DNA of 64,000 nucleotides from Acanthosepion lycidas. Its lineage: Eukaryota > Mollusca > Cephalopoda > Sepiida > Sepiidae. The notes beneath the pieces are model-generated. The model did no database searches and had not been told where the DNA came from. It was given only the letters and a program-made list of their open reading frames with translations. This document shows, in pieces, positions 32,240-43,429 of the stretch. The position numbers were made by a program, and so were the translations under genes. The stretch is from the NCBI GenBank assembly GCA_963932145.1, contig OZ010574.1:61949878-62013877 (forward strand), read 5' to 3'. Each line of letters begins with the position of its first letter. Within the stretch, counting starts at the first letter, position 1.

Positions 32240-32465
32240 CTGATAATATCCATAACTATAGCTAGTACTGTCCATAACAATTCTCAGACTGTGTCTATAG
32301 TGCTTCGCCCGGTGTATCTGGTAGTGTCCATAACAACTGTTCCACTGTAGCCTGCAGTATCCGAAGCTCTTCCAGCACTGTAACTGGTAGTGTATATAAC
32401 AATTCCTGCAATTTAACCATTAGTGTATATAACAATTCCTGCAATTTAACCATTAGTGTCATATT
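32240..32465. repeat. degenerate minisatellite
   Basis: Units around GGTAGTGTCCATAACAA. The last two are identical 33-mers containing ATATAACAATTCCTGCAATT. Confidence 0.75.
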
Positions 32466-32585
32466 ATAAATAATAAAAATTAATAACTCCACATCCCAGA
32501 AAATCAGATATTTTTAAAAATTAATTTTGAAATTTTGAAACTAAGCCAAAAAAAAAAAAAAAAAACTTTTTAAAAATTTACAAAT

Positions 32586-32675
32586 AAAAATATATTATAT
32601 TAAGTATTAGATAATTGCAAAAGTTTCTGTCTGATTAGAAAATTAAAAACAAAATTTTTACACGTTGACTAAGTA
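32586..32675 (+). repeat. 80-bp direct repeat, left copy
   Basis: Identical over about 80 bp to 34456-34535 (TATTAAGTATTAGATAATTG then AAAAGTTTCTGTCTGATTAG). Confidence 0.9.
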
Positions 32676-32729
32676 CTTGGAAAAAGTTTTCTGAGTGCTG
32701 CACATTAAATATCTGTTACCAACATGTCC

Positions 32730-33160
32730 TTTAAGAAATTAAGATACTCCTTTGAGATAAGAAGTGTCTTCCTCATGCTATGTCTCTTCAGGACATTGGC
32801 GATCATGGCTCTCCACAATTTCCTGTCCTTTGTACCTCCTAATAAATGTTGTCTTTATTATTTCTTCTAAACCTTGATATGCTATCCATTTACTGGAGCT
32901 TGCTAGGTAGGTTATTTATTGTTTTTCTCTATCCCTCTTGCTTTCAATCTGTCCTGTGAGTATCAAATTTTCCAAGCCCTCTTTCCTCATTATGTGCCTT
33001 AGAAATTTCACCTGTCTCTTTCCAGTGTTAACTATAAGTGTCCTTGTTATTTCTGTTTTTTCTAAAACTTTGCCATTGCTCAAATATTCAGTCCATGTTA
33101 TTCTATTCTTCTGTAGAACCATATTTCTATAGGTTCTCGAGTCTCTTCAACTGTAAGAAG
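32730..33160 (-). pseudogene. RTE-like LINE 3' end
   Basis: The minus frame 33122-32916 reads WTEYLSNGKVLEKTE, then KRQVKFLRHIMRKEGLENLI and LTGQIESKRDREKQ. Its 3' end has the complement of GGAAATTGTGGAGAGCCATG (KLWRAM) at 32798-32824. Decayed between the two. Confidence 0.8.
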
Positions 33161-33356
33161 ATTGTCAAATCAGCCACCGACATACAGGATGATTGATATT
33201 GCATAACAGTTCAGTACTCTAACAAATTAAGTTCAATTATTCTATAAATATTATAGAATAGACAATAAATTGCTTTTGTTTCAGCACGTTCAAGACAATT
33301 CTTGCTTATTTAACTGATTTAGATCAGAAAGGATGCACAGGATCTAAATTTATTTT

Positions 33357-33386
<30 letters not shown>
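33357..33386. repeat. (TA)n microsatellite
   Basis: TA run beside a jockey-like tail. Confidence 0.9.
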
Positions 33387-33389
<3 letters not shown>

Positions 33390-33399
33390 GAGATTTTTT

Positions 33400-33720
33400 T
33401 TTTTTTATCATTTCACCCCAAGCAAGGCAATAAAGCTACTAAGACACATGGGCTTAAACGAGTATGAAGAAAAACATTAAGGAGAGAGGTCGATATAAGA
33501 ACAAGAATTAAGGAAAAAGATTATGATTGACATCACAAATAGGAGAACAAAATTGAAATAAAACAGGAGAGAAAGTGAGAGAGTGGGTGGAATGAATTAC
33601 AAAGACAAAAAGAGAAAGAAGGAAAGTAAGAATGAGAAAGCAGAATAAAGATACAAAGAAGAAAAAGATAGAATGGAAAGAGGGAAGTGAATAAGAAATA
33701 AAAAAAAAATTAAAGTAGGT
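33400..33720 (-). mobile_element. jockey-like LINE tail
   Basis: Tail CACCCCAAGCAAGGCAATAA at 33414, ACAAGAATTAAGG, then A/G-rich diverged sequence. Confidence 0.7.
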
Positions 33721-34440
33721 TCTTCTTCTTCTTCTTCTTCTTCTTCTATGCGCTATGTCCCTTTGAGATGTAGGCAATCATGGCTCTCCACAATTTCCTG
33801 TTCTTTGTAGCCCTCAGTAAAATTTGTCATTTTGCTATCTCTCCTAATTCCTGTTCTGCCAACACTTACACACGCTCCTTTTATGTTCCGTGTCACTTTA
33901 GGATGTAGGCGATCATGGCTCTCCACAATTTCCTGTTCTTTGAAGCCCTCAGTAAAATTTGTTGTTTTTGCTATCTCTCCTAATCTCTGTTCTCCCAACA
34001 TTTACACAACCTCATTCTTCTATGTGCCATATCCCTTCAGGATGTGGGCGATCATGGCTCTCCACAATACCCTGTCCTTTGAAGCTATTAATAAATAGTC
34101 TTTTTGCTATTTCTCCTAATCTCTGTTCTGCCAATCATTTGCACAAGCCTGTAAGATAGAGGGAAACAGTGCATAACCTATCTCTTTCATTCAATCTCTC
34201 CTATGAGCATCAAATTCTCCAAGACTTCTTTCCTCATTATGTGCTATAGAAATTTCAATTCTCTTTCTGATACAAAGCATAAGTGTACTTTTTCTTTCTA
34301 TTTTCTCCAAAATTTTGTCATTGCTTAAAGGTACTCACAGCATCATTCTGTAGAACCGCATTTCAGTTGCCTCAAGTCTCTTCTTCATCTCTGATGAGAT
34401 TGTCTAGTATTCTTTGCCATGTAAAAAGACTGACATTACA
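33721..34440 (-). pseudogene. RTE-like LINE with 3' end triplicated
   Basis: It starts with a (TTC)n tract (33721-33747), the complement of the LINE's GAA tail. The 3' terminal block (GATCATGGCTCTCCACAATT, complement of KLWRAMIA) occurs at about 33772, 33908 and 34047, period about 137 bp. Then the more internal LINE follows (CCTATGAGCATCAAATTCTC at 34200, TGTAGAACCGCATTTCAGTT at 34352). Confidence 0.8.
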
Positions 34441-34455
34441 TTGTTACGTTACGTA

Positions 34456-34535
34456 AAAAATATATTATATTAAGTATTAGATAATTGCAAAAGTTTCTGT
34501 CTGATTAGAAAATTAAAAACAAAATTTTTACACGT
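34456..34535 (+). repeat. 80-bp direct repeat, right copy
   Basis: Second copy of 32586-32675, offset 1870 bp, apparently identical. Confidence 0.9.
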
Positions 34536-34589
34536 CGACAAAAACATATTCTATAACTATCTCTCATATTAACATTACATTTTATTCAA

Positions 34590-34780
34590 CCCGAGACATC
34601 ATTCCATTGACTATTGTATGTGGTGCCAGACCCCTCATCCAAGATGTGAACCTTATATTTTCATCAGCAATGTCTGAGAGAGAGACTACCCATCTCCTCA
34701 TTGAAGTGGGTGTTTATACAACTGCATGTAGTACAGTTACTTCCCACACTTGTAAGCTAGGTGCAGCTGGTCCAGTTACA
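34590..34780. repeat. dispersed repeat family U2, copy 2
   Basis: CCAGACCCCTCATCCAAGAT, TCATCAGCAATGTCTGAGAG and a GTGGGTGTTTATAC block, as at 6340 and 63840. Confidence 0.6.
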
Positions 34781-34789
34781 CTCAATGGC

Positions 34790-35316
34790 TGAGAAAAAGA
34801 TTTTTTATCGTCCTCTCTCCGTTTCTTCCTCTCAGTGACCCTTTGTATCTTAGTGGTTTTATTGTATAAATTGCAAGTGAAATTATTAAAAAACAATCAT
34901 GTATAGGATATTTTAATATCAATTAGAGATATCTAATTCATTATTTCCTTTTTTATTTCCACTGTTAATAAGAAATAAATTAGCCAAACAGTGGTTGGGC
35001 AAAAAACTTAAAACTATCTGGTGGTTGATGTAAAATTGCCACTGTTTGTTCTGACATTGTATATCCAAAAATTGATGAAGAAAAAAAAATCAAAGGAATC
35101 AATACAAACTTCATGTATACTCAAAGAAAAAATCTTCTGGTAACAACCAACAATTGTAGTAAATAAAAAAGGAAATATGTTTTGCATCATTGTGAATGTA
35201 TTGGGAGTTTATTCCAACCAACACCAATTGTTCTTGCAACATCGTACATACGTTGTAATTTTGTTGTGGGGGTATGTGACATTTTGGCAATGTTGCTGTA
35301 ACATTGCAATCAGCAA
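34790..35316 (+). repeat. composite repeat C1 (jockey-like tail plus 420-bp block)
   Basis: 34800-34890 is a plus-strand jockey-like tail (CCCTTTGTATCTTAGTGGTT). The rest (ATATCAATTAGAGATATCT..ATGTTTTGCATCATTGTGAA..TTGCAACATCGTACATACG) is matched in reverse at 38430-39025 with the same junction, so both parts move together. Confidence 0.65.
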
Positions 35317-35700
35317 CGTGATGTGGCTTCCCTCTGTCTTTTCTATAAATATTTTCATGGCAACTGCTCCGATAAGCTATTTTCACTGGTACCCCAACTG
35401 CATGACTTTAAGCGTGCTACTAGATTGGCATCTCGGTCCCACCCTTTTACTGTCGATACAGTTAAATGTAACCACCTCTTCTACTCCAACAGCAGCTTCT
35501 TTTGCACTTCCCAACAGTGGAACTCCCTTCCACTTACTTGCTTCCCTGTTAGCTATAATCTTCAAATGTAATGTCAATTGACATCTCTGATGCCTGGATC
35601 TTGATCCCTGTCCTTCTCCCCATCTTTTCCTCAAACACCCCTCTTTACTCTCACTTTCATTCTCTATAACTCATAGAATGCTAGTGATACTGACGCCTCA
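35317..35700 (+). pseudogene. jockey-like LINE RT C-terminus and tail
   Basis: The frame 35323-35571 reads MASLCLFYKYFHGNCSDKLF, SLVPQLHDFKRATRLASRSH, TVDTVKCNHLFYSNSSFFC, QQWNSLPLTCFPVSYNLQM, the best preserved C-terminus of this family in the window. The tail follows (ATGCTAGTGATACTGACGCC, a diverged version). 5' truncated, so no catalytic motif. Confidence 0.85.
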
Positions 35701-35749
35701 CCTGGGGTGAAATGCTAAAAAAAAAAAAATTTCCAGAAGTCAAACTATG

Positions 35750-35930
35750 TGCCAACTTAAAACTGACATCTTCAACATGATGGCCTGGTGTGACATTGAG
35801 TGCAAAGTCTATTCTGGAATCATCTGGGGGTGAGATGCACACTACAATGAGGAATATGAATAAATGAATGTTGATTACTCCGACAGCTGACATAGTGGTG
35901 ATGCTGCTACTATAGTTACTGTTATTGTTG
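35750..35930. repeat. dispersed repeat family U3, copy 2
   Basis: GAGTGCAAAGTCTATTCTGG and GAGATGCACACTACAATG, as at 6760-6820. 35930-36305 is T-rich with no feature. Confidence 0.5.
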
Positions 35931-36310
35931 ACGGGTTTAAATTATATAAAACTTTCTATTTAATTTTTTTTTTTTTTCTTTTCTTTTCCAGAATTTGAAT
36001 TTATCTTGTCTTTCCGGTCATTATTCAATTATTTCATTATTTTCTCATTTATAAAAATTTACAACAATTTTCTTTTTGCTTTCAGATAATTTTGTTCAGA
36101 AATTTATTATTTGTCATTAATATTTCTTCAGACTGGACATCTTCATTTCTTTTAATGTTTAAATTCTTCATTTTAAATCTGTTTAATCAGTTTATAGTGG
36201 ATATTCATTCAATAACAACTGAAACCAAATGATTCCTTTTTTTAAAATTTTTTTCATTGATAGGTTCTGAACAAAAAGCTGTTCAAACCAATCGGAGCTT
36301 AGTATCTTTG

Positions 36311-36403
36311 TGTTATGACCTTGTCATCAACCTGCTATGGGATATGACCTAATCCTTAGGATTAGGTCATATCCCATAACAGATTGGCAACAAGGTTATA
36401 ACA
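36311..36403. repeat. 93-bp imperfect palindrome
   Basis: 45-bp arms with about six mismatches around TTA. The inner 20 bp (TATGGGATATGACCTAATCC) is exact. MITE-like hairpin. 36404-37040 has no recognised feature. Confidence 0.9.
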
Positions 36404-37044
36404 AACATAGTTTTAACTCAAATAAAATATTGCCCATGCGTCATGTGAAAACAGCCCCTTATGGTTGAATAATATTGCTTTTAAAATTTGTGATTGATAC
36501 AATTAGTAATGTAAAAATTGAAATGATAAAAATGATAAGTACTCCACATAAGTTAACAGAATGAAATTTATTAAGAATACGTATAGAGGGATGTTGAATT
36601 CAGCATCGATTGAAATGACATGAGTGATTGTATGGTAGTTCATTTCACCATGTTCAAAAAAGAGATGAGACAAATTCTCTAATGCTTGGAGATTAGAAAT
36701 TTTCTCATGTTGAGTTTGGAGTTATCTCCCATTTGATTATAAGTTTTTCTTTTAGTTTACAGTTCTATACTTTACAAGCAAAAAAAAAAGAAAGCAAAAA
36801 AAAGAGAAATTATCCAGAGAGGATTTAGTAACTTTCATGGCTAAGTTGATATTATGACATGAATTGTATTGAACACTTTCAAACTGTAAAATGGGGAAAA
36901 AAAGTCAGAGAAATGTCTAAAATAGCTTTTTACAAAAAGTTTCTTTCATATTTTCAATACAACCAGAAAAGCTTGCAGAAATAATAAAATCAATGCTTGA
37001 AAAAGCCCCAAACTTTAAAATCTGCATGTGGAAATTAATTTTTT

Positions 37045-37510
37045 TTTAATCATTTCTCTCTAAGCAAGTCAATAAAAACTACTGCAAGGGAGTGAAAGAA
37101 ATTGAAAAAATGTTGAGCAAGAAGACAAAAAGAGATCAGGATTCAAGCAGACACAAGATCACAATTGACATTTAAATTTTTGAAGATCATAATTGACAGG
37201 AAAGTAAGAAGCCAGGAGAGACGTTCACAAGCAAAAAGTAAAAGAGAAGAAAGCATCAGCATAGAACTTACGGTTAAATCTAGCCATTAAAATAATGAGA
37301 CCTAGCTGCCAATCTAGTACTGCACTTACATTCGTAAAGTCAAGGTACCAAAGAGGAAAGATTATGAGAACAATTACCATGAAAATATTTATAGAAAAGA
37401 CACTGAGAAGCTACATTATGGTAATAGGCAAGTGATTGAAGTCAAGATGCCAGGTCAGGACTGACAACATTGCAGATTCTTTGGATTCTGCCAAGAATCT
37501 CTAGATACAT
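37045..37510 (-). mobile_element. jockey-like LINE 3' end
   Basis: Tail CTCTAAGCAAGTCAATAAAA, AAGATCACAATTGACATT and CAATCTAGTACTGCACTT blocks in family order, no long frame. Confidence 0.7.
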
Positions 37511-37589
37511 AAATCTGATGGAAATACAATGTCAAATTTTAATTTCCTTAAGATTTTTGAATTGTTGGAAATCAAATAAAGTGAAAACC

Positions 37590-37835
37590 AACTTCAGAAA
37601 GCCGAGTTCTAATTGCAGCTGGCTTTGTTATATTCACTTATGTAAGAATACATTTGGGAAAGGTATGAATCCATCTCTTATCCCCTTCCCTTAAGTTATA
37701 GGTTAATTAGTAGGATTTGGATCAGTAAATCATTATAATCTCTGAAAGAAATATTACAATCTAAAAATATTTTCTGGCTTTAAATAACCTGCAAAAGGTT
37801 GATAAGCTGTGAAAAAAATAAATCAATCAAATGAA
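37590..37835 (+). mobile_element. 5S-SINE family tail without the 5S part
   Basis: CCGAGTTCTAATTGCAGCTG, TATGAATCCATCTCTTATCC, then TGGCTTTAAATAACCTGCAA and AGGTTGATAAGC, the 3' two thirds of the family. Confidence 0.7.
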
Positions 37836-37954
37836 GACCGATTTCTCTTATTTACTTTCATTATGTCTGTAGATCTGCACATTATAAGAAATGACAAAAA
37901 ACATTCTCTGAAATTTGTCCCAGGCCATAAAAACAAAAAAGGTTTTTTTGTTTT

Positions 37955-38002
<48 letters not shown>

Positions 38003-38005
38003 GTA
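37955..38005. repeat. (TA)n microsatellite
   Basis: T-run then TA run. 38006-38400 has no recognised feature. Confidence 0.95.
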
Positions 38006-38404
38006 TGTAGATTTTGTACTTTACTTGGCATAGAAGATAAAATCTGTCCAAAATAAAAACTTGGTAGTCAAGCACATTTCCCTTGGCTATTTGCCATCAC
38101 CAAGGCATCTTACCCAACTCTCAAAACGACGTTACAACATTTCTGAAATGTTACATAGAGATTGGAAAAACGTTTTTTTTTTTTGGTTTTGTTTTTTTCA
38201 TAGACTGTACACATCATGGCCACAACATTTCCTTGTAACATTGCAAATGCCTAGTAATGCTACATTAACAAAAAATGGATAAATATTAGAATGTGCATTC
38301 ATCTAAAGTAGGGATTCTGAATTTAAAAAATATGAAAAAAAAGTTGATACCTTCTCTGTCTATTATTAAATGAAGAAAAAATATTTTGAGATTATAATTG
38401 ACCT

Positions 38405-39030
38405 GCGGGAATGTGTCAGCAACAGTAATTCATAATGATACCATAATGTTGAGACAATGTTGAAGATGAGCAGTTAATTTGAGTTCTGGAAAATAGTTGA
38501 TTGTAATGTTACAGAAATGTTGTCAAAATGTCGCAATATCTTACAACAAAAATACAACGTATGTACAATGCTGCAATAACAATCTGTGTCTGTTGGGATA
38601 AACTCCCAATACATTTACAATGATGCAAAATATATTTCTTTTCTTATTTATTACAATTGTCAGTTGTTATCAAACGTCTTTTTCTTTGAATATACATGAA
38701 GTTTGTATCAATTCCTTTGACTTTTTCTTTGTCAATTCTTGGATATGCTATATCAGATCAAAGTAGAACAACATGGAAGCTGGAGTCAGATCAACTTGGC
38801 TTCAACCACTAAATAGTTTTAACTTTGTGCCTACCACCTTTTGGTTAATTTATTTCTTATTAGTATCAGAAAATAAAAAAGGAAATCATGAATCAGATAT
38901 CTGTAATTGATATTAAAATGTCCCAAACATAAATTGCTTTTTTAGTCATTTCACTCACAAGTAAGGCAATAAAGCCACCATGACACAAAGGGTTACTTAA
39001 GGGGAAATAAACTTAGAAAAAGTTGAGGAG
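38405..39030 (-). repeat. composite repeat C1, inverted copy
   Basis: Reverse-strand counterpart of 34790-35316: ACAACGTATGTACAATGCTG, TTGGGATAAACTCCCAATAC, then a minus-strand jockey-like tail (AGTAAGGCAATAAAGCCACC) at 38960. Confidence 0.65.
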
Positions 39031-39142
39031 AGAGAGAAAGGAAAATAAAAAGAAATTTTATACGGTATTGTTTATTGAAGAAAAAAATAATCTGATGTTA
39101 TTTGACCAGCACATAATTCTTTTGCTACAGCACTTCACAACA

Positions 39143-39497
39143 CTTACAACAAATCATGTTGAAACACTGGTTGTCATACGATCACCAAAGTTAAGCAATG
39201 TCCAGCTTGGTCATTACCTAGATGGGTGACCGTCTGGGAATACCAGGTGTTATAAGCTCGGATGTATGGGTAGTGCAATGGATAATAGCTCAAAATTGGA
39301 AATCAGACAGCCGAGTTCCAATTCTAGTCGAGTTCGTTATATTCACTTGCATGCAAATACTCTTGGTAAAGTTATGAATCCACCTCTATCAGTATATCAT
39401 TATGATCTCGCAAAACTTCCTACAATCAAAAAATATTTTCTGGCTTTAAATAACCTGAAAAAGGTTGATAAGCCATAGAAAACAAATCAAACAATAG
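39143..39497 (+). mobile_element. 5S-rRNA-derived SINE, copy A
   Basis: 39143-39261 is 5S rRNA-like: A-box region AAAGTTAAGCAATG, intermediate element GATGGGTGACC, C-box GGGAATACC. Then a tRNA-like part (GTGCAATGGATAATAGCTC, GAGTTCCAATTCTAGTCGAG), then the body (TATGAATCCACCTC) and 3' end CTTTAAATAACCTGAAAAAG and GGTTGATAAGCC with an A-rich end. Confidence 0.85.
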
Positions 39498-39654
39498 TTG
39501 ATTGTAGCGCTGTTACTGTAACATTGCAATGTTATATATCCCCAACCAAAATACAAAATTCTAAGTTCTGGTTATTATTAATCAGAAGTTCAAATCCTTG
39601 ACAGATATTATTTACTAGATGTTGTATACATTTTACGATATTTCAATTTTGATA

Positions 39655-40475
39655 AATTTTACTTTCACTTAGAGATTCTTGAAAAAAATAAAAAGAATCT
39701 GCTACGTTATTGGTCTTGACCTGGCATCTCAGCATCCATTACTTTCCCACTGTCATAATGTAGATTGACTATATCTTTTCTATAAATATTTCCATGTTAA
39801 TTTTTCTGATGAGATTTCCTCATTGGTAACTAGATTTTATGAATTTAAGTACCATGCCTGATTAGTGGCCACTTTGACCTTCAAATGTTAAATAATTGTT
39901 TAGCAGATTATTATTTTTTATAGAATTGGATCACTGCTCGGACTTTCTCGGTCTGACCTTAGGGATCAGATACAAGACAAAACAAAGGAAGTCGATTTTA
40001 ATTGGATGAACAAGTGTGGGAATGAAGAGATATAGAAACGTTTTTCAATCAGTTGAGTCTAAACCATCAAACAATGTAGATGTGTTCCTTTCATGACTGC
40101 AACATCTCTATGACCGCACTGTCTAATTAGATGTGCCTATTGACATGCTTAATAAAATAGCTAAGTTTAAAATTCCTTTACCGAAGTTCTCTTTTATCTC
40201 CGAACAAAACAACCAATGATGACCGGCTGTGAAAGAAGAAGGCAACTTTATGACTGAATTGACACCGTTGCCCAAGATTCCCACCAAGGGGCTATACAAC
40301 ACAAAAATTTAAATGCAATGTCACTTGTTACGTTTTTCTTAATTCCTGTTCTTTTATTGGCCTCTCTCTTTGATAATGTGTTTTTTTTTAATCATATTCT
40401 TTCACTTTCAGTAACCCCTTGTATCTTAGTAGCGTTATTGCCTTGCTTGGGGTGAAATGATAAAAAAAAAAAAAA
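39655..40475 (+). mobile_element. jockey-like LINE 3' end with a ~400-bp insertion
   Basis: 39665-39890 carries the RT C-terminal region (GACCTGGCATCTCAGCATCC, TTTCTATAAATATTTCCATG). 40300-40470 carries the end (AAATGCAATGTCAC, CCCTTGTATCTTAGTAGCG, CTTGCTTGGGGTGAAATG). 39895-40295 between them is unrelated and unrecognised. Confidence 0.7.
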
Positions 40476-40619
40476 AAAAGAAATGAAATCTATGATAGTA
40501 TTATAGAGGAACTGCAGGCAAAGATCTCCCCATAGTTTTGAAAGAGATACGCAAGAACTGTTTATCCATACAGACACCTTGTGGAGCAGCAACCACAACA
40601 ATGGATGCTACAGCAGATT

Positions 40620-40975
40620 TAGTAACTTAACACATTTTTACAGGGTCAGATTGTATTCCTGTAAACTTCTCAGGGGGCATGAGATTGCAACTATACTAAG
40701 GAATATTGCTGGGGTTTCAGTAGCAAAATATACTTTTGCAAGTTTCCAGATAAACTTCAGGGAGTTTCAAACCAAACCCTTTATTTAATCTCCAAGGGCA
40801 GATTGTTCTGCTGCCCATCCATATTTAGGAGTATTTTTATTAGTACTCTTAGTTATTGCTTGACTTGTTTCCACTTAGTCTAAGTCTGTCCTACTCGGCC
40901 CAGGGATTGAACTCAGAATTATTATGCTACCAAATTCATAAACCAACACTTTGTCCTGCAAACCTTCAAAAAACA
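40620..40975 (-). mobile_element. SINE-A variant
   Basis: Plus-strand complement of a tRNA-like head (CCCAGGGATTGAACTCAGAA at 40902, the B-box complement) preceded by a body similar to SINE-A (AACCCTTTATTTAATCTCC, AGGGCAGATTGTTCT). Confidence 0.6.
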
Positions 40976-41039
40976 AGTGCCTTCAAACTAGCTCTCAAAC
41001 TACTTTTCAACATGTTTCAGTAACTTACAAGGCTAAGAT

Positions 41040-41830
41040 CTATCTTCTTCAGGACATCACAAAACATGGCTCTCCACAATTTCCTGTTCTTTTATCTTTT
41101 AGCAAATATTGGTCTTTTTGTGAGGTCTCCTAAACCCTGTTGCACTTGTTAGGTTGGCTAGGCATTGCTTTCCTCTATCCCTCTTGTCTTTAATATGTCC
41201 TGTGAGTATCAAAGTTTCCAATCCCTATTTCCTCATTAGGTAACCTAGAAATTCCAGTTTTATTTTTCTGATATTAAGTATGGGCCATTTTTTCTTTCTT
41301 TTTTTCCCCTTTTTCTCTAAAATTTCATCATTGTTCACATGTTCAGTCTATGGTTTTCTGTAGAACCATATTTCTGTTACTTCAAGTCTATTCTTCAACT
41401 GAGATTGTCCAGTGTTCACTACCATATAGGAGGACTGATACAGTTAAGTAGTTTTTTTTTTTTTCTAATGTGATGGTCCTATTTCTTATTATATTGCTTA
41501 GCTTTTGGAAAGTATCTTTTGCTATCCAATGTGACTTCAGATTTTGGTGTTGTATTTTTTGTCCTCTGTTAAGCATTTTTCAGATATTTAAATTTTTGCC
41601 TTTGTTTGATTTAGGTATCTCAAATGTGTAATTTGCATGTTGGGCAGTTCTTTTTACTGACAATCATACGTTCTATCTTCTTGCAATTGATATTTAGTCC
41701 TTTCTTCTTGCTTTCCTTCACTACGTTCTGTAGGAGTTCTTGCAGTTTTCTTTCTGTGTCTGCTATCGACACTATGTCATCTGTATCTTTTATGTTGTTA
41801 AGATTGTAGCTGCCAATAGCTTCATGTAAA
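41040..41830 (-). pseudogene. RTE-like LINE, longest fragment
   Basis: Minus-strand reading in broken frames: NIKDTDDIVSIADTERKLQE then LLQNVVKESKKKGLNINCKK (RT region after the YADD box), NCPTCKLHI, AKDTFQKLSNIIRNRTITLE, SVLLYGSEHWTISVEE (41388-41440), then the 3' end with the complement of the KLWRAM codons at 41068-41092. At least four breaks. The catalytic YADD itself appears as DTDD. Confidence 0.85.
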
Positions 41831-42544
41831 ATTGGTGTTTGGTATTGTAAAGCTATCGAATGACAGCATTGGAAATCATAGAACCAAAAGATATGGAAAA
41901 TATTGGCAAGAACAAGAAAAAAATGGCTTTAAGAATATCACAAAGAAACATTTTTAAAAAATTAAGTGCAATAAGCAAAAAAAGTGGATTGATCAGCAAA
42001 ATATGATTTGATTAATCAGTAAAATATGATTTGAAACTTTTGATGCAGATGTAAACAGAAAAAAATAGATGCAGGATATTAAAAACATTTATTAAATAAA
42101 TAAAACTACCACGCTTAAGTAAAGCTCACAGAGACATCTAAGTTGGGTGAAGAAGTACCTGAAAACTAATTTAAGTACAGCAATTTTTATTGATGAATGT
42201 AGCGTTACATCAATTTTATTGATGAATGTAGTGTGACATCAGCCAGTTTACATCAGTGACCATAGCAGAGCATATTGAGCAGAGTACCTCCATCAAATTA
42301 CCCACAACCACCACATCCCTTCCTCATAACAGATCTAACAACTGATTCAATAGAATCTTTACATTTCATGTCAGCAAAAAGCATTTTTATACAAACTACG
42401 GTGGTTATGATTTCTCTTTACTTGACTTTTTTTTTGATTATTTTTGTACCTACTGTCATAAAAAAAGTTTATCTAATATCCTGAAAATTTTTACCCACAT
42501 CAACTGCTTAATGAAAATCTAATCGAGAAAGTGCCTAATTGTTG
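41831..42544. other. no recognised feature
   Basis: AT-rich, short frames only. Two GATGAATGTAG units at 42190-42240 form a short direct repeat. Confidence 0.5.
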
Positions 42545-42860
42545 TAACCCAGCTCAAGGTTTCTGAATAGAGTAATTAAATAACTGTTGGTAATGAACGA
42601 TAATACTTAGGACAAGAACAACACATAAGATTTGCCAGCAGCGCAGAGAATTAGTCTAGAAGTGAATCAAGTGAATTCCACAATGAATCTCCAACTCTAG
42701 GATATCTACCAACTGTCCCATGTGGTCAGATGTGGCACAAGATCGAATTTAATGTTGGGTATCCGAGCCCATAGACGCAGCCAAAAATTCTCCATAGCTG
42801 TTTCCCAAGACGAGACTGCCCTTCAATATAGCCTTGTCAGGAGGCAAAAGGATTTCCAGG
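42545..42860. repeat. dispersed repeat family U5 copy 2 and SINE fragment
   Basis: 42585-42700 matches 17960-18090. 42720-42860 on the minus strand has GCAGTCTCGTCTTGGG and CTTGTGCCACATCTGACC, like the linker of the tRNA-like units at 23918. 42860-43170 has no feature. Confidence 0.5.
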
Positions 42861-43171
42861 AATGTTTCCATCAATGGAAATGATGCTGGATAAAGTGTGT
42901 GACTTCAAAAGGGGACTATTTCATAGGAGATTAAATATTGAATTGATATGTGTTGTAGTTTTATTTTTATAGCACTAGTCCCAATACTTTTTCATCAGTT
43001 CTAGTACAAGTCATATTTCTGTTTATACAAGATGGCAAAAACTCTACAGAATATTGGCACAAGGGAATGATAGTTTCATGGAAATACAGCACCATTACCA
43101 AAATCTGGCAGATGGCCAGTTGTACAGTGGCAGTTGAAAATTAGACTGAGTTTCTCCCCGAGTGATTGACT

Positions 43172-43172
43172 C

Positions 43173-43201
<29 letters not shown>
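43172..43201. repeat. A-run
   Basis: About 30 consecutive A. Confidence 0.95.
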
Positions 43202-43204
<3 letters not shown>

Positions 43205-43429
43205 TTACATAAAAAGTCACTTTCTCTCTACATGTGTGTATGCAAGAGAGAGAGACAAGAGAAAAAGACAAGAAAGGTTGAGTGCACACAGAGAAAATTA
43301 ATTTTAGCAAAGACAATGGGACTCTTATATTTGAAAAAGCATGTATATGGGAAAGAATCAGTTCAGATGTGACAGTTTAAGGAGATGACAAATATGGCAG
43401 TTAGTTCCATAAATGGTTTTTATTTCATA

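Noticed and set aside
34380..34400. Hammerhead-like CTGATGAG
   Set aside because: It is the complement of RTE-like LINE coding sequence, with no stem II or GAA in place.
39805..39820. Hammerhead-like CTGATGAG
   Set aside because: It belongs to the jockey-like C-terminal coding region (CSDEL codons).
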